Shown: positions 24,152 through 33,805, counted from the first letter of the stretch. The stretch is DNA of 64,000 bases from Thermodesulfobacteriota bacterium (GCA_030583865.1 CP129479.1:2256819-2320818), one strand, 5' to 3'. A program made the numbers and translations. Notes: a model not told the origin generated them from the sequence alone.

Positions 24152-26836
24152 ATGAAATCAGCCGTTCAGTCGCGTTTACATTTTATCGGCCTTTTCGCCG
24201 CGCTGCTCGCGTTCCTCTTCGCCGGGAGCGCGTCCAGTGCGGAAGTCCCTGCCTCAATCCGAGTAGCCTCCGAGCGGGAGTTCAAGCCCTACGCCTTTGA
24301 AGACGCAAGCGGCAGGCCCGCCGGCTTCGGCGTAGAGCTAATAAGTGCTGTTGCAGAGGCTATGGACATCCCCGTGGAAATATATTCCGTCTCGTGGGAT
24401 ACCGCCTGGAACGGGCTTGTAGAGGGCCGCTTCGACGCGCTCCCGATCGTCGCGAAGCTTCCGAGCCGCGTACCCCTCGTCGACTTCAGCCTTCCTCATA
24501 CCGAGACCTTTGATTCGTTTTTCGTCCGCGACGGCGCCCCCCTCATCAGGGACATCGCAGGGGCCGAAGGCAAGGAAATAATAGTCATGCGCTCGGACGC
24601 GGCCCACCACGCGCTTTTGGAGCGCGGGTTCAATGGCAAGGTCGTCCCTGTAGAGACCATCTCGGAAATGCTCCACCTACTCGCGTCCGGGAAATACGAC
24701 GCGCTACTTTACCCGAAACTCCTCGGCATGATAATGATGAAAGACCTCAAGATAAAAGGTGTCGTGGCCGGGCCGACCATACCGGACTACAAGCGCGAGT
24801 TCTCCTTTGCGGTAAAGAAGGGAGACAGAGAGCTCCTTGAAAAACTCAACCAGGGCCTCCTCATAGTCAAATCCAACGGGGAATACGAGCGCATTTACAA
24901 AAAATGGTTCGGGTTCGAGAACCCGTGGCGGAGATACGTCGAATATTTCTGGCCAGTGATGGTCGTCTCAGCCGTGATAGCGGTTACGGCTTCCGTGAGC
25001 GCGGTAATGCTCCGGGGGATGGTAAGAAAGCGCACCGACGAGCTGGCTGAAAAGAACAGGCTCCTTAGCCTTGCAAGGGAAGAGCTGAACGACAGGGTCG
25101 TGCAGAGGACGGCGGAGCTTTTGAAGGCGAACGCCGCGCTCATGAGCGAGAACGCGGAGCGGAGGCTCGCCGAGGCCACTCTACGGGACAGCGAGGAGCG
25201 GTACCGGTCGCACATAGAAGTGACCGGCCAGATCGGCTGGTCCACTGACGCGGGAGGAAATGTCGTGGACGACATCCCGGCCTGGAGGAGGTACACCGGG
25301 CAGACCATGGATGAAATAAAGGGGGCGGGCTGGGCCAGGGCCGTCCATCCGGACGATTTAAACCGCACTATCGAGAAGTGGCAAAAGTCAATTACCGAAG
25401 GGGGCTTTTACGAGACGGAGTACAGGATCCGAAGGCTTGACGGCGCGTACCGCCATTTCATGGCCCGCGGCATACCCCTTTTCAGGGAGGACGGGAGGAT
25501 ACGGGAATGGGTGGGCACCTGCATAGACATAACCGAGCGGAAGCAGTCTGAAGACCTCCTGAGGAAGGCGCACGAGGAGCTGGAAACGAGGATCATAGAG
25601 CGCACGGCCGAGCTCAAGGCCGCCAACATGCGACTCAAGCAGGAGATAGCCGAGCGGGAGCGGATGGAGGACGAGCTTATAAAGGCGCAAAAGCTCGAAT
25701 CGCTGGGAGTGTTCGCGGGCGGCATCGCCCACGACTTCAACAACCTCCTTCAGTCCATAACGAACAACATAGGCGTCGCCAGGCTTTACGCTTCTGAGAA
25801 AAACAGCGTGGAGGGCGCGCTGGGCGACGCTGAAACGGCGGCGAAGTACGCCTCGCAGCTTAGCCAGCGCCTCCTGACCTTCGCAAAGGGAGGCAGCCCC
25901 GTAAAGAAGGCCACCCCCGTATCCCGCCTTATAGAGGAATCTATCTGTATCTCGCTTAGCGGCTCGAATATCCTCACCGAGTGCGAAATCCCGGAGGGCC
26001 TGAGCCCCGTGGAAGCGGACGAGGGGCAGATAAACCAGGTGCTCAACAACCTGCTGATAAACGCCAAGGAGGCCATGCCCCGCGGCGGAAAGATAAGGAT
26101 ACGGGCCGAGGGCGTGAAGGCCGGCGAGAGCGACAATCTTTTCCTTAACGAAGGAGACTACGTGCGGATATCCGTGGAGGACCAGGGAGCAGGCATACCC
26201 GGGGAAAACCTCTTAAGGATATTCGACCCCTATTTCAGCACTAAGGAGCGGGGGGCGGAGAAGGGCACCGGGCTCGGGCTCTCGGTCTGCCACTCGATAC
26301 TCATGAAGCACGGCGGGCTGATAAGCGTTGAGTCGAAGGTGGGCGTCGGCTCTATCTTCCATGTCTTCCTTCCCGCTTCAAAGGAGCCGCTTCCCGAGGC
26401 CGAGGACAGGGCGCCCGGATTTGGCTCGCCAGGCGGAAGGATATTGTTCATGGAGGACGAAAAGACCATGTGGAAGTCCGCCGGGCTGCTTCTCAAGACG
26501 ATGGGGCTCGATGTGGAGTTCACGATGAACGGGGCTGAGGCCCTATCCCTTTATGAGAAGGCGCTCGGAGACGGGCGGCCGTTCGACGGCGTCATCCTCG
26601 ACCTCACGATACCGGGGGGCATGGGAGGCAAGGAGACAATAGCGCGCCTCCGCGAGATCGACAGCGGCGTAAAGGCGATAGTCGTGAGCGGCTATACCGA
26701 CGACCCGGTGATGACGAACTTCAGGGAATACGGTTTCGTGCGCGCCCTGGCAAAGCCGTACACGGTGGAGCAGCTGAATAACGCCGTCCGCGAGGAATTC
26801 GGAGGCGCCCGGCCCGCGTCCGCGGGGCTGAGCTGA
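24152..26836 (+). CDS. Hybrid sensor histidine kinase with periplasmic solute-binding domain
   Basis: An 894-residue protein: signal peptide (1-29), SBP_bac_3 solute-binding domain (about 33-252, amino-acid-binding type), membrane helix (about 269-290), coiled coil, PAS domain (about 348-468), second coiled coil, HisKA with H527 (GGIAHDFNN), HATPase and a C-terminal receiver with D817 (ILDLTIPGG). It should sense a small periplasmic ligand and relay phosphate to its own receiver. No output gene is adjacent, so the downstream partner is unknown. The C-terminal half closely resembles the hybrid kinase at 52648-55548. Confidence 0.92.
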   Translation: MKSAVQSRLHFIGLFAALLAFLFAGSASSAEVPASIRVASEREFKPYAFEDASGRPAGFGVELISAVAEAMDIPVEIYSVSWDTAWNGLVEGRFDALPIVAKLPSRVPLVDFSLPHTETFDSFFVRDGAPLIRDIAGAEGKEIIVMRSDAAHHALLERGFNGKVVPVETISEMLHLLASGKYDALLYPKLLGMIMMKDLKIKGVVAGPTIPDYKREFSFAVKKGDRELLEKLNQGLLIVKSNGEYERIYKKWFGFENPWRRYVEYFWPVMVVSAVIAVTASVSAVMLRGMVRKRTDELAEKNRLLSLAREELNDRVVQRTAELLKANAALMSENAERRLAEATLRDSEERYRSHIEVTGQIGWSTDAGGNVVDDIPAWRRYTGQTMDEIKGAGWARAVHPDDLNRTIEKWQKSITEGGFYETEYRIRRLDGAYRHFMARGIPLFREDGRIREWVGTCIDITERKQSEDLLRKAHEELETRIIERTAELKAANMRLKQEIAERERMEDELIKAQKLESLGVFAGGIAHDFNNLLQSITNNIGVARLYASEKNSVEGALGDAETAAKYASQLSQRLLTFAKGGSPVKKATPVSRLIEESICISLSGSNILTECEIPEGLSPVEADEGQINQVLNNLLINAKEAMPRGGKIRIRAEGVKAGESDNLFLNEGDYVRISVEDQGAGIPGENLLRIFDPYFSTKERGAEKGTGLGLSVCHSILMKHGGLISVESKVGVGSIFHVFLPASKEPLPEAEDRAPGFGSPGGRILFMEDEKTMWKSAGLLLKTMGLDVEFTMNGAEALSLYEKALGDGRPFDGVILDLTIPGGMGGKETIARLREIDSGVKAIVVSGYTDDPVMTNFREYGFVRALAKPYTVEQLNNAVREEFGGARPASAGLS

Positions 26837-26945
26837 AGTGAACCAGCCTGTTCTGAGATAGTAATCACCTGACACTTGACTGCTTTTAAATCGGAATAAT
26901 ACGCTTTATAGATTGCATACCCCTTTCCAGCGGAGGCCCCGGAAA

Positions 26946-26985
26946 CAAAAATGCCGCAATCGCGAAGCGATTGCGGCATCGATTT
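26946..26985. terminator. Bidirectional terminator
   Basis: A 13-bp perfect stem (ATGCCGCAATCGC/GCGATTGCGGCAT, 3-nt loop) has T-runs on both strands. It separates the plus-strand kinase from the minus-strand tRNA pair. Confidence 0.85.
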
Positions 26986-26989
26986 TTCT

Positions 26990-27065
26990 TGGCGTCCCCA
27001 CAGGGATTCGAACCCTGGTCGCCGCCGTGAAAGGGCGGTGTCCTTGGCCTCTAGACGATGGGGAC
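26990..27065 (-). tRNA. tRNA-Glu (anticodon UUC)
   Basis: A 76-nt cloverleaf on the minus strand starts GTCCCCA and ends TGGGGACGCCA, with CCA encoded. The anticodon loop CTTTCAC gives UUC, and the T arm contains GGTTCGAATCC. Confidence 0.96.
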
Positions 27066-27086
27066 TTTATGATTTATTTTTTCTTA

Positions 27087-27162
27087 TGGTGAGCCGCCCG
27101 GGACTCGAACCCGGGACCACCTGCTTAAAAGGCAGATGCTCTACCAACTGAGCTAGCGGCTC
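27087..27162 (-). tRNA. tRNA-Lys (anticodon UUU)
   Basis: A 76-nt cloverleaf on the minus strand starts GAGCCGC and ends GCGGCTCACCA, with CCA encoded. The anticodon loop CTTTTAA gives UUU. It is 21 bp upstream of tRNA-Glu and probably shares its transcript. Confidence 0.96.
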
Positions 27163-27247
27163 ATGGACCCTGGGGGGCATCGAACTTAGACAAAATAAAA
27201 TATCACAGCACCCCTGGGTTGTCAAACGCAAAACCGGCACAGCCGGT

Positions 27248-27643
27248 TCAGGCCTCTGCCGCCAGCCTCTTCAGGGCATCCAGCGCCGCCTTCCTTCTTA
27301 TGCTCTTGAACTTCAGGTATACCGTGCCGACGAAATCGTCCTGCTCGGCAGGCCTGAGCATACGGTAAAACCTTACGAGCCTGCGCTCCCTGGGAGCGAG
27401 ATCGGACATGACCAACACGGATTTTCCCGAGGCGTTGAAAAAAAACGACGGGTCGCGGCCCAGCGCCTTCGCGAGCTTGAGCCATTCGTCTGTGGTTATC
27501 GGGATGGCCCCAAGTTCCTTCCGGACGTAGGTAGACCTGTCCACCCCGAGGCGCGCCGCAAGGTGCTCCTGCCTGAGGACAAGCTCTTCCCTGAGCTCTC
27601 TGAGCCTCGCGAGAATATCTCCGGTGCTGAAGGTGCCGCCCAT
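27248..27643 (-). CDS. XRE-family helix-turn-helix regulator
   Basis: A 131-residue protein with an HTH_3 domain (about 12-70: RLRELREELVLRQEHLAARL, VDRSTYVRKELG, LAKALGRDP) and a basic helical C-terminus. Targets are unknown. It is downstream of and co-directional with a HEPN-domain gene (115-bp gap), so it may regulate that gene. Confidence 0.8.
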   Translation of the reverse strand: MGGTFSTGDILARLRELREELVLRQEHLAARLGVDRSTYVRKELGAIPITTDEWLKLAKALGRDPSFFFNASGKSVLVMSDLAPRERRLVRFYRMLRPAEQDDFVGTVYLKFKSIRRKAALDALKRLAAEA

Positions 27644-27758
27644 ATCCCTTATACTACCTTAACGAGCGTTCCAAGTCGAGATGCATGGCGACCACCGCGT
27701 ATTCCCGGCAGATGCCCGGACCGGAATGGGGCTTGCCGGCCCCATGCAGAAGAACCCC

Positions 27759-28202
27759 TCAGCCCTTCACCGTCCGCCTGAGAAAGTCCTTGACCTCGTA
27801 CAGAAGGTCTCTTGCCTGATATATGCGAAAAAGCGATTCGTTCTCGGTGTAGTCGATTGCGGCGCTGTAGCCCCATTCCTTTCTCGACTCCAGGAGCTTC
27901 TCCAGGAAAGGGTCCAGCTTGGAGCTGAACTTCTGAAGCGAGTTGACGAAGCCCGTAAACGAGCTCGCCTGCGCCTTGACCGTACCGGCAGTGAGGAACG
28001 CAGCCAGGGCCGCATGGACCGAGGAATAGCAGGCAAGCGTCATGGCCGGGTTGTAAAGGCCGCTCTTATGCAGCGCCTCTGCCGCATGAAAGTACTCCTC
28101 GGCCATACGGAACTCGACCTTTATCCTCTCAGCGCTTCTGGACCTCAAAAGCAAAGCCTCGCGGGAAGAGGTGATTCCCGGCATTGATGAACTGGTTAAC
28201 AT
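27759..28202 (-). CDS. HEPN-domain protein
   Basis: A 147-residue, all-helical protein with the HEPN pattern (MAEEYFHAAEALHKSGLYNP, ACYSSVHAALAAFL). The catalytic R-x4-6-H motif of RNase HEPN proteins is not evident. It belongs with the HEPN/UPF0332-like group, often paired with a minimal nucleotidyltransferase; none is next to it. Function unknown. Confidence 0.65.
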   Translation of the reverse strand: MLTSSSMPGITSSREALLLRSRSAERIKVEFRMAEEYFHAAEALHKSGLYNPAMTLACYSSVHAALAAFLTAGTVKAQASSFTGFVNSLQKFSSKLDPFLEKLLESRKEWGYSAAIDYTENESLFRIYQARDLLYEVKDFLRRTVKG

Positions 28203-28417
28203 AAAAAACCTTGACTCGCGTCGTATTAGGCACGCGGGATTTTAAATACCTGAAATCCAGGCCATTGTCAATATCCCTATGAGCCGGCCCGGTATTTGTC
28301 TCGAAATAAAACGCCTATATTTCTTTTTCGGACGAGCGGGCGGATTCTTTAATTTACAAAAAGGACGGGCCCCTTTAACAGATTGTCCGTAAACCGTCTT
28401 TATAGTATTATTGTGTA

Positions 28418-29560
28418 ATGCGCTGGATCCTCGGCCGTTACATACTCAAGGAGATATGGACCCCGTTTCTCCTGAGCCTCGTCATATTGACCGCGATTTC
28501 GCTACTTACAAAGGCGGTCCGGATAGTAGAGCTCCTGCTCGTGCAGGGCGTTGGCGGCGGGTTCATCCTGTGGTTCATCGTCTCGGTGCTGCCGTCGCTC
28601 CTTCTCTACACCCTTCCCATCGCATTTCTCATAGGCGTCCTCGTGGCGTTCACGCGGCTCAGCTCCGACAGCGAGCTTACGGCCATGAAGGCCTCGGGCC
28701 TGAGCCTTTACGCGGCGCTCCGGCCCGTCCTTCTTTTCGCGGCGTTCGTGTACGCGGCGAGCCTCGTCGTTACCCTTTACCTCTTCCCCTGGGGGAACCT
28801 CACTCTCAAGAACCTCGTCTACGAGGCCTCAAAGGAAAGGTTCATCTCCGGCCTCGAGGAAAAGACATTTTACGACAGTTTCAAGGGCTTCGTCATCTAT
28901 ATAGACAAGATAAACCTCAAGAACGGAGAGATGGAAGGCATATTCATCTCGGAGTCCGGCGGCGAGGGCGAGCCGAGCCTCTTCTTCGCTGCAGGCGGCG
29001 TGTTTTCCCCGGCAACCGACCGCCACACGGTCTATCTCAAGCTGAACGACGGGGTAATGCACCGGAAGACCGAGGGCGACCGCACCTATCACATAGCCGA
29101 TTTCTCCTCGTACACACTTGAGCTCGGCCTCTCGGGCCAGCCCGGCTCCGCCGGCGAAAGGCGCAACAAGGAAATGTACGCCGGAGAGCTGCGGGATAAG
29201 ATAGAGCTTGCAAAGGCATCCGGCGAAGACCCTTCACGCCACATAATAGACCTGCATAAGAGGTTCGCCATCCCCTCGTCCGTCTTCGTCTTCGCGCTCC
29301 TGGGGGTCCCGCTGGGGCTTCAGAAGATACGGGTTGCGCGCTTTACGGGCTTCTCGATAGCCATAGGCGTGGTGCTCGTATATTACCTCCTCTCAACGGG
29401 CTTCGAGGCCCTTGGCGAGAGCGGCTCGTTAAACCCGTTCGTCGCTGTCTGGGCGACCGACTTCGTCTTCCTAGTCGCGGGCCTTTTTGTATTCTCACGG
29501 ACATCGGCCGACAGGCCGGCAAACCCGCTGATGATGTTCCGCGCGGGGAGGTCGAGATGA
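28418..29560 (+). CDS. lptF: LPS export permease LptF
   Basis: A 380-residue YjgP/YjgQ-family permease with six membrane helices and a periplasmic beta-jellyroll (about 130-260). N-terminal ILGRYILKEIWTPFLL and the RLSSDSELTAMKASG motif are diagnostic. LptF with LptG and ATPase LptB pulls lipopolysaccharide out of the inner membrane. It overlaps lptG by ATGA. The 215 bp before it hold AT-rich sequence without a clear promoter match. Confidence 0.94.
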   Translation: MRWILGRYILKEIWTPFLLSLVILTAISLLTKAVRIVELLLVQGVGGGFILWFIVSVLPSLLLYTLPIAFLIGVLVAFTRLSSDSELTAMKASGLSLYAALRPVLLFAAFVYAASLVVTLYLFPWGNLTLKNLVYEASKERFISGLEEKTFYDSFKGFVIYIDKINLKNGEMEGIFISESGGEGEPSLFFAAGGVFSPATDRHTVYLKLNDGVMHRKTEGDRTYHIADFSSYTLELGLSGQPGSAGERRNKEMYAGELRDKIELAKASGEDPSRHIIDLHKRFAIPSSVFVFALLGVPLGLQKIRVARFTGFSIAIGVVLVYYLLSTGFEALGESGSLNPFVAVWATDFVFLVAGLFVFSRTSADRPANPLMMFRAGRSR

Positions 29561-30630
29561 AGGTACTGCAGAAATACCTCCTCCGCGAGTTCCTCAAGCT
29601 CGCCGCCATCGCCGCGGCAGGCTTCGTCGTGCTCTTCGTGACGGTCGATATTTTCGAGAACATGGACAGCCTCATGGAGCACAAGGTCCCGCTCGTCTCA
29701 GCCGCGGGGTTCTTCCTTTACAAGATACCTTTCATAATAAGCCAGGTCCTGCCGGTCGCGCTCCTGGTGGCGACGTTCGTCTCTCTCGGCCTCCTCTCAA
29801 GGCACGGCGAGATAACTGCTGTAAAAGCCGGGGGCGTGCGGGTGCTCCGGGCGGCCTTGCCACTTCTTGCCGCGGGGCTCGTCGCAAGCGCCGGCGTGAT
29901 ACTCATGAACGAATACGTAACGCCGACCGCCATGAAAAAGGCCGATTCCTTCCGGCAGAGGTGGCTCGGCGCACAGGAAGGGAGCTTCGGCAGGGAAGGC
30001 CTCTGGATAAAGACCTCCGAGGGCATACTGAACGCGAAAAACATGGACCCCGACGGCAGCCGCCTTCACGGCGTGACATATTATTTCATCGGAAAGCCCT
30101 TCACGCCCACGGGCCGGGTCCATTCGAGGACGGCCGTCTGGAAAGGGAGCGCATGGGCCGCAGAGGAAGCGACGGTCTGGAATTTCACACCGGGGAGAGA
30201 GGCCCAGATGACTGAAAGGGCCTCTTTTATACTTCCGGGGCTCGCGAAGCCGGAAGAGATGATAAACATGGAGAGCTTCCAGCGGAACATGGGCTTCATG
30301 GACTTAAGGGAATACGTGAAAGACCTCGAAAAGGAGGGCTACGAGGCGACCCGGTTCAAAACCGACCTCTGGAGCAAGCTCTCATTCCCGCTCGTCAACT
30401 TCATAATGGTGCTCGTGGGCATCCCCTTCGCCCTACGGACAGGAAGGCAAAGCGGCATAGCAGCCGGAATAGGCCTGAGCATCGTTATCGCTTTCAGCTA
30501 CTGGGGGGTGTACGCGCTTACGAGGTCGCTCGGACAGAGCCAGCTCGTGCCGCCGTTCCTCGCGGCTTTCTTCCCGGATATACTTTTTGTCGCAATCGGC
30601 GCGCTGATGCTGGGGTATGTGAGGGAGTAG
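29557..30630 (+). CDS. lptG: LPS export permease LptG
   Basis: A 357-residue partner of LptF with the same six-helix plus jellyroll layout (LQKYLLREFLKLAAIAAAGF, SRHGEITAVKAGGVR). Coupled to lptF by ATGA. It ends only 36 bp before the AT-rich, opposite-strand HEPN-like gene. Confidence 0.94.
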   Translation: MKVLQKYLLREFLKLAAIAAAGFVVLFVTVDIFENMDSLMEHKVPLVSAAGFFLYKIPFIISQVLPVALLVATFVSLGLLSRHGEITAVKAGGVRVLRAALPLLAAGLVASAGVILMNEYVTPTAMKKADSFRQRWLGAQEGSFGREGLWIKTSEGILNAKNMDPDGSRLHGVTYYFIGKPFTPTGRVHSRTAVWKGSAWAAEEATVWNFTPGREAQMTERASFILPGLAKPEEMINMESFQRNMGFMDLREYVKDLEKEGYEATRFKTDLWSKLSFPLVNFIMVLVGIPFALRTGRQSGIAAGIGLSIVIAFSYWGVYALTRSLGQSQLVPPFLAAFFPDILFVAIGALMLGYVRE

Positions 30631-30666
30631 GGGCAAATACAAGCTGGTTACGCTAAGACAAGAGAA

Positions 30667-31350
30667 TTACTCGAAACGCACCCGTTGATAATTTGGCATT
30701 ACTTTGATTTGTGCAAAAAAAGCGTCAGCAAATTCGACAACAGAACTAATTGCCCAAAAAGCACAACCCGCTCCGAGGCATTTGTCAGGGAAAAAAGGAT
30801 TTCCGCTATTTTTCATCATTTTATTTTCAGGAAAATATGATTTCAAAGAATCGCCCAATTCGTGTGGAATATCACTACAGACATCCTCTGGCATGAAATG
30901 AACAAGCGTATTACGTAATTTTATTACTAAAGCGACCTCTTGGAATGGAGTTTTTCCTTTATCGAATGGCTTTAGCCCACAACATTCCATTGCTATATTA
31001 TATTTTTCAAGTATTGATTTATGTATTCTTCGTGATCCATAAAACCATTCTTTCCACTTCGCTCCGAGTAAACCTATTGCTTTTTTACTGAGCGGTTCGA
31101 TATAACTCAAATCCTTCTTATCTGTGGCATCTTGGTATAATTCATTAATGGCAGATTCAAGAAAAGCCACAGAGGAAAGAATAGTTCCATTAATCAACGC
31201 TCGATGTCTAATATCAAATTTTGATTTTTCTCCCGAGTGCATTTTTTCCAATGCTTGCGCTTCATCAGCAAACATCCTTGCTGCCCAAAGATGATGGCTT
31301 GAAAAATAATTTCGCATTGAAATGCGAAGTTCAAAAATGTCACTACTCAT
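30667..31350 (-). CDS. HEPN-like hypothetical protein in an AT-rich islet
   Basis: A 227-residue protein, mostly helical. It contains LRNTLVHFMPE, an R-x4-H motif preceded by Leu and followed by hydrophobic residues, typical of catalytic HEPN ribonucleases. Base composition and codon use are visibly AT-richer than all neighbours, indicating recent acquisition. No partner antitoxin gene is adjacent. Function is unknown; a defence or abortive-infection role is possible, based only on the motif and composition. Confidence 0.6.
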   Translation of the reverse strand: MSSDIFELRISMRNYFSSHHLWAARMFADEAQALEKMHSGEKSKFDIRHRALINGTILSSVAFLESAINELYQDATDKKDLSYIEPLSKKAIGLLGAKWKEWFYGSRRIHKSILEKYNIAMECCGLKPFDKGKTPFQEVALVIKLRNTLVHFMPEDVCSDIPHELGDSLKSYFPENKMMKNSGNPFFPDKCLGAGCAFWAISSVVEFADAFFAQIKVMPNYQRVRFE

Positions 31351-31505
31351 ATTATAAATGGCATTATCAAAACCTTAAATCAGCCGGGTAGGGTACGCTG
31401 TGCGCACCATCGATGTGAGCCCGCCTGAGATTGCTTCGGGGCCTCGCCCCTCGCAATGACGACCTGAATCTCCCCCTTTTTCTAAAGGGGGACGAAGGGG
31501 GATTT

Positions 31506-31532
31506 GTTATGGTGCGCATAGCGCACCATAAC
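31506..31532. repeat. Perfect 12-bp-arm palindrome
   Basis: GTTATGGTGCGC / GCGCACCATAAC with an ATA loop, in the 228-bp gap between the HEPN-like gene and aspS. The rest of the gap (31428-31500) looks like fragments of dispersed intergenic repeats (GAGATTGCTTCGG...CGCAATGAC, and CCCCCTTTTTC...AAGGGGG). Confidence 0.7.
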
Positions 31533-31578
31533 AAGATAATCTCCACCGTCTCCTCTTTAAAAAAGAGGGGCGTTTTTC

Positions 31579-33378
31579 CTACGCCCCCGTCTTCTCCGCC
31601 TGCCTCTTGGCTACCCTTATAAAGAGATCGTCGAGCTGCTTCTGGTCCACTACCGACGGCGCGTCGCTCATGAGGTCAGTGCCCTTCTGCGTCTTGGGGA
31701 AGGCTATTACGTCCCTGATGGACTCCGATCCCGTCATTATGGCGAGTATCCTATCGAGGCCGAAGGCTATGCCGCCGTGCGGGGGCGTGCCGAACTTCAA
31801 TGCATCTAGGAGGAAGCCGAACCTTGCCTTTGCCTCCTCCTCGGCTATGCCGAGCATCTTGAATACACGGGCCTGCACGTCGCTCCTGTGTATCCTTATG
31901 GAGCCGCCTCCTATTTCGCTGCCGTTCAATACGAGGTCATAGGCCTTTGCCCTGACGCTAAGGGGCGCGCTCTCCATCCTGTCGATGTCCTCGTCCATCG
32001 GAGAGGTGAATGGGTGGTGGACAGCCACGTGCCTCTTCTCGGCCTCGTCGTACTCGAACATCGGGAAGTCGGTCACCCAGACGAAGCTCGTGCCCTCTTT
32101 CGGGATAAGGCCGAGCCTTCCGCCGATGTTGAGCCTCAAGCGCCCGAGCACGGTATTGGCTATCGAGGGCTTATCCGCCCCGAAGAGGAGGAGGTCGCCT
32201 GTCGCCGCGCCAGTGGCCTTTGCTATGCCTTCCTTTTCCGCGTCGCTCAGGAACTTGGCGATGGGCGACTGCCAGCCTTCTTCGGTTATCTTCACCCAAG
32301 CGAGCCCCTTTGCGCCGAAAGAGACGGCGAACTCGGTGAGGTCGTCGAGGTCCTTCCTCGAAAAAGAGGCCCCGCCCTTTACGCATAGCGCCTTCACGAT
32401 TCCGCCTTTCGATACTGCGTCCGCAAAGACCTTGAAGCCCGAGCCTGAAAGGAGGGTCGAAAGGTCGACGAGCTCGAGGCCGAACCTGACGTCAGGGTTA
32501 TCCACCCCGTACCTGCCGATTGCTTCCGAATAGGTGAGCCTCGGGAAAGGCGGCTTAAGCTCCACGCCCGCCTCCTTGAAGAGCCGCACGATAAGCCCTT
32601 CCATCAGGGCCATCACGTCTTCCCTGTCCACAAAGCTCATCTCCGCGTCTATCTGCGTGAACTCGGGCTGGCGGTCCGCGCGAAGGTCCTCGTCCCTGAA
32701 GCACTTGACTACCTGGAAGTACCTGTCGAACCCGGCTATCATCAGTATCTGCTTAAAAAGCTGCGGCGACTGCGGCAGGGCGAAGAAGCTCCCGGGGTTA
32801 AGCCTGCTCGGCACGAGGAAGTCCCTCGCGCCCTCGGGGGTGCTCTTCGTAAGGACAGGTGTTTCCATCTCGATAAAGCCGTTCTCCGCGAGATAGTTCC
32901 TGGCGGCCATGGCCACCCTGTGCCTCAGCATCAGCTTTTTCTGCAGCTCTGGCCTCCGGAGGTCGAGGTACCTGTATGTGAGCCTCGTCGTCTCGGACAC
33001 GTCGGTGTCGTCCTCTATCATGAAGGGGAGCGTTTCCGAGTCGTTCAGGATCCTGAGCTCGTGCACCTCTATCTCGACCTCGCCGGTAGGGATGTTCGGG
33101 TTGTCCGTCCCCTCCGGGCGCTTCCTTACGAGGCCCTCGATCGCCAGCACGAACTCGTTCCTCAATCCGTGAGCCCTCTTATGCACCTCGTTAGGGCTGT
33201 TTGGGCTGAATACGAGCTGCACGATCCCTGCCCTGTCCCTCAGGTCTATGAATATAAGCCCGCCGTGGTCCCTCCTCCTCTGCACCCAGCCCATAAGGCA
33301 GGCCTTTTTTCCTATATCGGCCCGGGAGAGATCCCCGCAGTAGGAGCTCCTTCTCCAGCCACCCATTTTCTCAAACAA
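31579..33378 (-). CDS. aspS: Aspartyl-tRNA synthetase
   Basis: A 599-residue bacterial-type class IIb synthetase: anticodon-binding OB-fold ([20 protein letters not shown]), motif 2 ([18 protein letters not shown]), GAD insertion and motif 3 ([13 protein letters not shown]). Start chosen is TTG 33378, which has AAGGAGG 8 nt upstream; the ATG ten codons into the longer open frame is too far from the ribosome site. The bacterial-size enzyme may be discriminating or also charge tRNA-Asn; sequence alone does not settle this. Confidence 0.95.
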   Translation of the reverse strand: MFEKMGGWRRSSYCGDLSRADIGKKACLMGWVQRRRDHGGLIFIDLRDRAGIVQLVFSPNSPNEVHKRAHGLRNEFVLAIEGLVRKRPEGTDNPNIPTGEVEIEVHELRILNDSETLPFMIEDDTDVSETTRLTYRYLDLRRPELQKKLMLRHRVAMAARNYLAENGFIEMETPVLTKSTPEGARDFLVPSRLNPGSFFALPQSPQLFKQILMIAGFDRYFQVVKCFRDEDLRADRQPEFTQIDAEMSFVDREDVMALMEGLIVRLFKEAGVELKPPFPRLTYSEAIGRYGVDNPDVRFGLELVDLSTLLSGSGFKVFADAVSKGGIVKALCVKGGASFSRKDLDDLTEFAVSFGAKGLAWVKITEEGWQSPIAKFLSDAEKEGIAKATGAATGDLLLFGADKPSIANTVLGRLRLNIGGRLGLIPKEGTSFVWVTDFPMFEYDEAEKRHVAVHHPFTSPMDEDIDRMESAPLSVRAKAYDLVLNGSEIGGGSIRIHRSDVQARVFKMLGIAEEEAKARFGFLLDALKFGTPPHGGIAFGLDRILAIMTGSESIRDVIAFPKTQKGTDLMSDAPSVVDQKQLDDLFIRVAKRQAEKTGA

Positions 33379-33439
33379 ATCGAATACCTCCTTCAAGCGG
33401 TTGTAAATATGATTTTTCAGGCTATCATATACTGTATAC

Positions 33440-33580
33440 GCTACCTCTAAAAATGATTATTTTTCCTGATCTCTGTGTCAGGGCTGAAATAAAAATGCTC
33501 ACATATTCCCATATATGCTGCGCTTTTTATTTCCGCCCTTCCTTGACCTCAGAAAAAAATTCCTAAATTTTAGAGGCATC
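33440..33580. repeat. Family A inverted-repeat element, diverged copy
   Basis: Ends GCTACCTCTAAAAA and TTTTAGAGGCATC are variants of the A termini. The interior holds the shared GCTCACATAT...ATATGCTGCGCTTTTTATT core in reverse orientation relative to the other copies. It lies between aspS and the cytochrome promoter. Confidence 0.7.
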
Positions 33581-33713
33581 TTATAATAAATAGCAACCGT
33601 TCCAAAAAACAAGAAAAATCTTGACTGGTCCGCGCCTTCGGGAGCGGAGCGCCTCCGTCATGAGCCTGCCCCATCAAGAGCCATAAAATTATACGGCAAA
33701 ATCCATTTTTGTC

Positions 33714-33744
33714 TTGACAGTAAGTACGTACTCAGGGCTATAAT
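33714..33744 (+). promoter_or_regulatory. Promoter with palindrome in a 19-bp spacer, upstream of the trihaem cytochromes
   Basis: TTGACA (33714-33719) and TATAAT (33739-33744) are perfect boxes separated by 19 bp. The spacer holds the palindrome AGTACGTACT (33723-33732). An over-long spacer with a central palindrome is the layout used by MerR-type activators; a TetR-type repressor is an alternative. Confidence 0.6.
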
Positions 33745-33805
33745 GCAACTTCTGTAACCCCAAAAAAGCCCATATCCCAGGGAAACATACACAAGGAGGC
33801 ACCCG

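Noticed and set aside
26990-27162. tRNA pair as an integration site for a mobile island
   Set aside because: No integrase or duplicated tRNA end is visible on either side.
30667-31350. Prophage or integrated plasmid around the AT-rich gene
   Set aside because: No integrase, attachment-site duplication or other phage gene; only one foreign-looking gene is present.
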